Positions 61,313-64,000 of a DNA stretch of 64,000 bases are shown here, piece after piece. Made by a program: the position numbers and the translations under genes. Source of the DNA: Azospirillum baldaniorum (lineage in GTDB: Bacteria; Pseudomonadota; Alphaproteobacteria; Azospirillales; Azospirillaceae); NCBI RefSeq assembly GCF_003119195.2, contig NZ_CP022261.1, positions 1 to 64,000 of the forward strand. Reading direction: 5' to 3'. Positions within the stretch are counted from its first letter, which is position 1, and each line of letters starts with the position of its first letter. The notes below the pieces were generated by a model, which did not search any database, was not told the DNA's origin, and worked only from the letters and a program-made list of their open reading frames with translations.

Positions 61313-62326
61313 TCATCCCGCTCCTCCGGCTCTTCCAATCAGCTCCTGCCAGGGCAGATCGGCGGGCCGGACGATCTCGACCACTTTGCGCTGCTCCGAG
61401 AGCTGCACGATGCGGGCGATCTTGCGCACCAGGACGGGAAGCGCGGCATCGGCGGCGGCGGCCGACTTCAGAGCCATGGTCATGTTCGTGCGCCACGCTT
61501 CCAGCGCGTCCAGCGGGCTGTCGGCGTGGATGGTCGACATCCAGCCGCTGTGGCCGGTGTTGAGCAGCCGGTAGCTCGGCAGCGTGTTCTCGAGCTGCTG
61601 TTCGCCGGGCACCGCCACACTGGGGTTGAGGCGGAGCACCGCCTTCAGGAGATGCATCGGCTCGACGGCGGTCCCGGTCTGCGACTCCTCCGCCAGGAGC
61701 CCGGCCTGGTTCGGCTGCGCCACCACCAGCTCCTCCACATCCTCCACCGTCACCACGCGCCGGTCGGAGCGGACGCACCGCAGCAGTCGCTTCAAGAAGT
61801 TGGTCTTGCCGCTGTTCGTTCCACCCGACACCAGCACGGGCAGTTCGGCCGCCACCACCGCCTCCAGATCCTCGACGGTCCCGATCGGATGACCGCTGTC
61901 GAACCGCGCCGCCCGGTAGGCGGCCCCGCCCTCCACCAGCCGGCCCGGCAGCAAACCGAAGTCGCTGAAATCGAAACTCTTGTGGCGCTGAACGCGGATG
62001 CTCAGCACCATGCCGCTGCGCGTGTTCGCCCCCAGCACGGCCTGCAGGCGGTGCCCGCCGGGAAGCGGTGAAGCCAGCAGAGGGAAGCGGTTCGGGTCGT
62101 AGGGCCGCTTGAACAGGTTCTTGAGCTGATCGCAGAGGTCGCGGCTCCAGGAGAGATCGAGGCCGGCTCCATCCATCTTCTCGTAGCCGCGCCCGGCGAT
62201 CTCGACCCAAAGGTCGCCGGGGCCGTTCAACGAGACCTCCACCACGTCGTCGCGACCGTAGATCAACGGCACCAGCGGGTCCAGCGTGGCCCGCAGGGCG
62301 GCGTTCATCGGCGGGACGGCGCTCAT
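61313..62326 (-). CDS. virB11: Type IV secretion ATPase VirB11
   Basis: 337 residues from the ATG at 62326, which overlaps the stop of the upstream gene (ATGA). N-terminal domain: LVPLIYGRDDVVEVSLNGPG and DLWVEIAGRGYEKM. ATPase core: Walker A VSGGTNSGKTNFLKRLLR, the TVEDVEELVVAQPN Asp box, and LNTGHSGWMSTIHADSPLDA (His box). The Walker B region is unusual: relatives read RPDRIIVGE(L/V)RG while here it is LNPSVAVPGEQQ, with Asp and Arg replaced. The protein forms the hexameric cytosolic motor of the type IV channel (family knowledge). It lies between a secreted protein gene and a small last gene. Confidence 0.9.
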   Translation of the reverse strand: MSAVPPMNAALRATLDPLVPLIYGRDDVVEVSLNGPGDLWVEIAGRGYEKMDGAGLDLSWSRDLCDQLKNLFKRPYDPNRFPLLASPLPGGHRLQAVLGANTRSGMVLSIRVQRHKSFDFSDFGLLPGRLVEGGAAYRAARFDSGHPIGTVEDLEAVVAAELPVLVSGGTNSGKTNFLKRLLRCVRSDRRVVTVEDVEELVVAQPNQAGLLAEESQTGTAVEPMHLLKAVLRLNPSVAVPGEQQLENTLPSYRLLNTGHSGWMSTIHADSPLDALEAWRTNMTMALKSAAAADAALPVLVRKIARIVQLSEQRKVVEIVRPADLPWQELIGRAGGAG

Positions 62327-63459
62327 GGGGCGCAGGCCGCGACGCGGGTGGCCGGCAACGGCCCGCGGTCGATCTCGATCCGCGAACCGTCGCCGCGGGT
62401 GACCAGGCCGATGCGGCGCCACGCCTGCCACCGCTCGCAGCCGATCGTCACCGGCGCCCCTGCCGCCCGCGGCGCCGGGTCCTCCTCAAGCGCGTAAGGA
62501 CGGGCCCGCTCCCGCGCCACGCCCGTCTCCAGCACGATCCGGTTGGTCGGGGTGTCGACGACCGTGTCCGACAGCTGCAGGCTGGTGCGCGCGGCGTCGT
62601 CATGGCGCCAGCCGGTGTTGACGGTCAGGTGCTGGTAGGCCTCGTCCGGATTCTGGACGCAGCGGGTGACCCAACCAGCGAAGGTTTCCCCGGCCTCCCC
62701 GGACACCGTCACCTGATACCAGCGGCGGGTGCCGTAGGAGGTGGCGCTTGCCAGATCGTGAACATACACCCCCGCACATCCCTCCGTCGTGGTGCGCAGC
62801 GTTCCGCCTCCTTGCGGCTGGCAGGACCGGATGACCCGCGGCGGATCGGACTCGACGGTCACTTGCGTCCAGCTCAGCGCCGGAGCGCCGGCCACGACAC
62901 TCTCCTTCGGCGGGGTGCACGTCTCCACGCGGTGCTTCCAGACCAGCGGCGCGTCGCGGCGTTCGGCGCAGGCCTGCGCCAGACGGGGGGCTGCGCCGCC
63001 GCCGTCCTCCGGAGGGCTGAAGACCGCCCGCGACTCCCCCATGGTGACGCCGTCCTCGAAGTCGTTGCGCATCCGGCAGCCGGAGACTGTGAGGCGCAGC
63101 GGCACCGTTTCGGCGCCGTCGCGCAGCGAACAGGGCTTCACCTCGATCTCCTCGCCGGCGGCGTCGCGGTACACCTCGCGCTCCTCGCGCCGGGCGACGC
63201 CGTGCGCCGGGTCGGGAACCCAGGAACAGCCCGCCTTCGTCCGGCGGATCTCGAACCGTCGGCCGTCGGCCTGGCACGCCGTCCTCCACACCGTGTGGCC
63301 GGCCCCGGCCTCGACGATCCGCGACTGCCCGAGCGCCACGCCGCTCTCGTAGACGATCTGATCGCCGCACCCGAACCACGTCCGCTGTTGGGCCTGGGAG
63401 GCGGACGGGACGAGCGTGGCGGCGGTGACGGCGGCGAGCAACAGGACGAGCTGTGACAT
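62323..63459 (-). CDS. Secreted Cys-rich protein of the transfer operon, 378 residues
   Basis: From the ATG at 63459 (GGAGAAGATC upstream) it has a signal peptide MSQLVLLLAAVTAATLVPSA with cleavage after SQA. The mature protein has many single Cys in repeated settings: TWFGCGDQIVYESGVALG, WRTACQADGRRFEIRRTK, KAGCSWVPDPA, VSGCRMRNDFEDGVTMGE, EGCAGVYVHDLASATSYGTR and VTIGCERWQAWRRIGLVTR. These suggest several disulphide-linked beta repeats of 50-60 residues. I do not recognise the family. It is coupled to virB11 and directly follows virB10, so it is probably a periplasmic or surface part of the transfer machine (inference). Confidence 0.7.
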   Translation of the reverse strand: MSQLVLLLAAVTAATLVPSASQAQQRTWFGCGDQIVYESGVALGQSRIVEAGAGHTVWRTACQADGRRFEIRRTKAGCSWVPDPAHGVARREEREVYRDAAGEEIEVKPCSLRDGAETVPLRLTVSGCRMRNDFEDGVTMGESRAVFSPPEDGGGAAPRLAQACAERRDAPLVWKHRVETCTPPKESVVAGAPALSWTQVTVESDPPRVIRSCQPQGGGTLRTTTEGCAGVYVHDLASATSYGTRRWYQVTVSGEAGETFAGWVTRCVQNPDEAYQHLTVNTGWRHDDAARTSLQLSDTVVDTPTNRIVLETGVARERARPYALEEDPAPRAAGAPVTIGCERWQAWRRIGLVTRGDGSRIEIDRGPLPATRVAACAP

Positions 63460-63469
63460 GATCTTCTCC

Positions 63470-64000
63470 TCACTGGGGCGGCGGCAGCACGACCGGCCTG
63501 GTCGTCGCAGCGGCGCCCGCGCCCGTCGTGGTTCCCGCCCCGGCGGTGCGCACAGCCTGGTCCGCCGACCGTTCGCCGGGGCGGGCCAGCCACAGATCGA
63601 CCGAGGGCGACACCAGGAACTGATAGCCCCCATGAACGATGTGGACGTCGGTCAGGTCGAGATTCCGCTCCAGCAGTAGGCGGGCAATCGACTGGGCGTT
63701 CCGGTTGGCCTGGCCACCCGCCACCACCACCGTCTGGCCGTCGGCCGTGCCCTCGCCCTGGCGTGCCAACCGCTGCTCGATGACGCTGCCGGCGATCTCG
63801 ATCGCCCCGGCGATCACGGCCCCGCCGTACCGCTCGGCGACGCGCTGGTTGAGATCGTCCACGAGGCCGGCCCGGCCCATCAGATCGGCGCCGACGCCCG
63901 GGCTGGCGCGCAGGTCGAACTGCGCGTGGTCGACGGCCCGCACCAACCGGGTGAACTCCGTGCGCAGCCGCGTTTCGCCCCGACGCATGCCCTCGTAGCG
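63470..64000 (-). CDS. virB10: VirB10/TrbI-family protein, C-terminal part (runs off the window)
   Basis: The gene continues past the right edge; 176 C-terminal codons are visible. RAVDHAQFDLRASPGVGADL, MGRAGLVDDLNQRVAERYGG then AVIAGAIEIAGSVIEQRLAR and SIARLLLERNLDLTDVHIVH with GGYQFLVSPSVDLWL match the VirB10 C-terminal beta-barrel domain, including the antenna helix region (AVIAGAIEIAGSVI) that crosses the outer membrane (family knowledge). VirB10 links the inner and outer membrane parts of the channel. The Pro/Gly/Thr-rich tail is followed after ten bases by the start of the secreted Cys-rich protein gene. Confidence 0.85.
   Translation of the reverse strand, partial: RYEGMRRGETRLRTEFTRLVRAVDHAQFDLRASPGVGADLMGRAGLVDDLNQRVAERYGGAVIAGAIEIAGSVIEQRLARQGEGTADGQTVVVAGGQANRNAQSIARLLLERNLDLTDVHIVHGGYQFLVSPSVDLWLARPGERSADQAVRTAGAGTTTGAGAAATTRPVVLPPPQ

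Overview
The window looks like part of a large, mobile, high-GC plasmid (or plasmid-like replicon) from an alphaproteobacterium. Azospirillum or a close Rhodospirillales relative is the best guess. The reasons are the GC-rich coding style, the mix of IS families (IS5/IS427, ISL3, IS21, IS6, IS630, IS1182, ISAzo13, IS66, IS1380), an iteron-type Rep_3 replication gene, and VirB/VirD4 conjugation genes with the very large multidomain proteins typical of conjugative elements. The organism is an inference from style and gene content; no rRNA or tRNA is present to confirm it.

Left part, 1-12.7 kb, is a defence-like island in partial decay. It holds the 3' end of a large protein with a C-terminal PD-(D/E)XK nuclease, broken by many frameshifts; transposase scraps; a second large gene (Mrr-like nuclease, NACHT-type NTPase, long helical C-terminus) broken by four apparent one-base deletions, with an overlapping 54-residue ORF at its 3' end; a small membrane protein with an in-frame TGA; an intact IS5-family element; an intact Fic protein with a palindromic promoter region; and an intact gene fusing a TIR domain to a CobT-type VWA domain. 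The TIR-CobT fusion is the most unusual single gene here.

Plasmid transfer region, 13.1-34.2 kb, is on the + strand. It runs from a 5'-truncated topoisomerase III gene through a small gene to two giant overlapping genes (2,224 and 2,766 codons) that look like polyvalent proteins: zincin-like HExxH modules, an N6-methylase-like domain, a DEAH helicase, a truncated FtsH-like AAA domain, several internal duplications, and a recurring Q-[FY]-S-x-G tetrapeptide-like motif between modules. A small gene, VirD4/TraG and an HExxH protein follow.

IS-rich region, 34.2-52.4 kb, contains nested insertions that can be undone on paper. Two apparently identical 852-bp IS5-family copies interrupt a small gene and an IS6 transposase; an ISL3 element with a perfect 8-bp duplication separates an IS66 tnpA from its ribosome binding site; an IS630 element splits a lipoprotein gene. 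Between them are a membrane protein/secreted protein pair and a two-domain peptidoglycan hydrolase. A C1-peptidase/alpha-beta-hydrolase fusion follows at 52.4-54.5 kb.

Replication and second transfer segment, 55-64 kb: an HU protein, a zinc-ribbon protein, an iteron origin, a Rep_3 initiator, an HNH protein, an unknown gene and an AAA ATPase, then on the - strand a small gene, VirB11, a secreted Cys-rich protein and the C-terminus of VirB10, which runs off the window end. The transfer functions are therefore split into two oppositely oriented blocks separated by the IS-rich segment.
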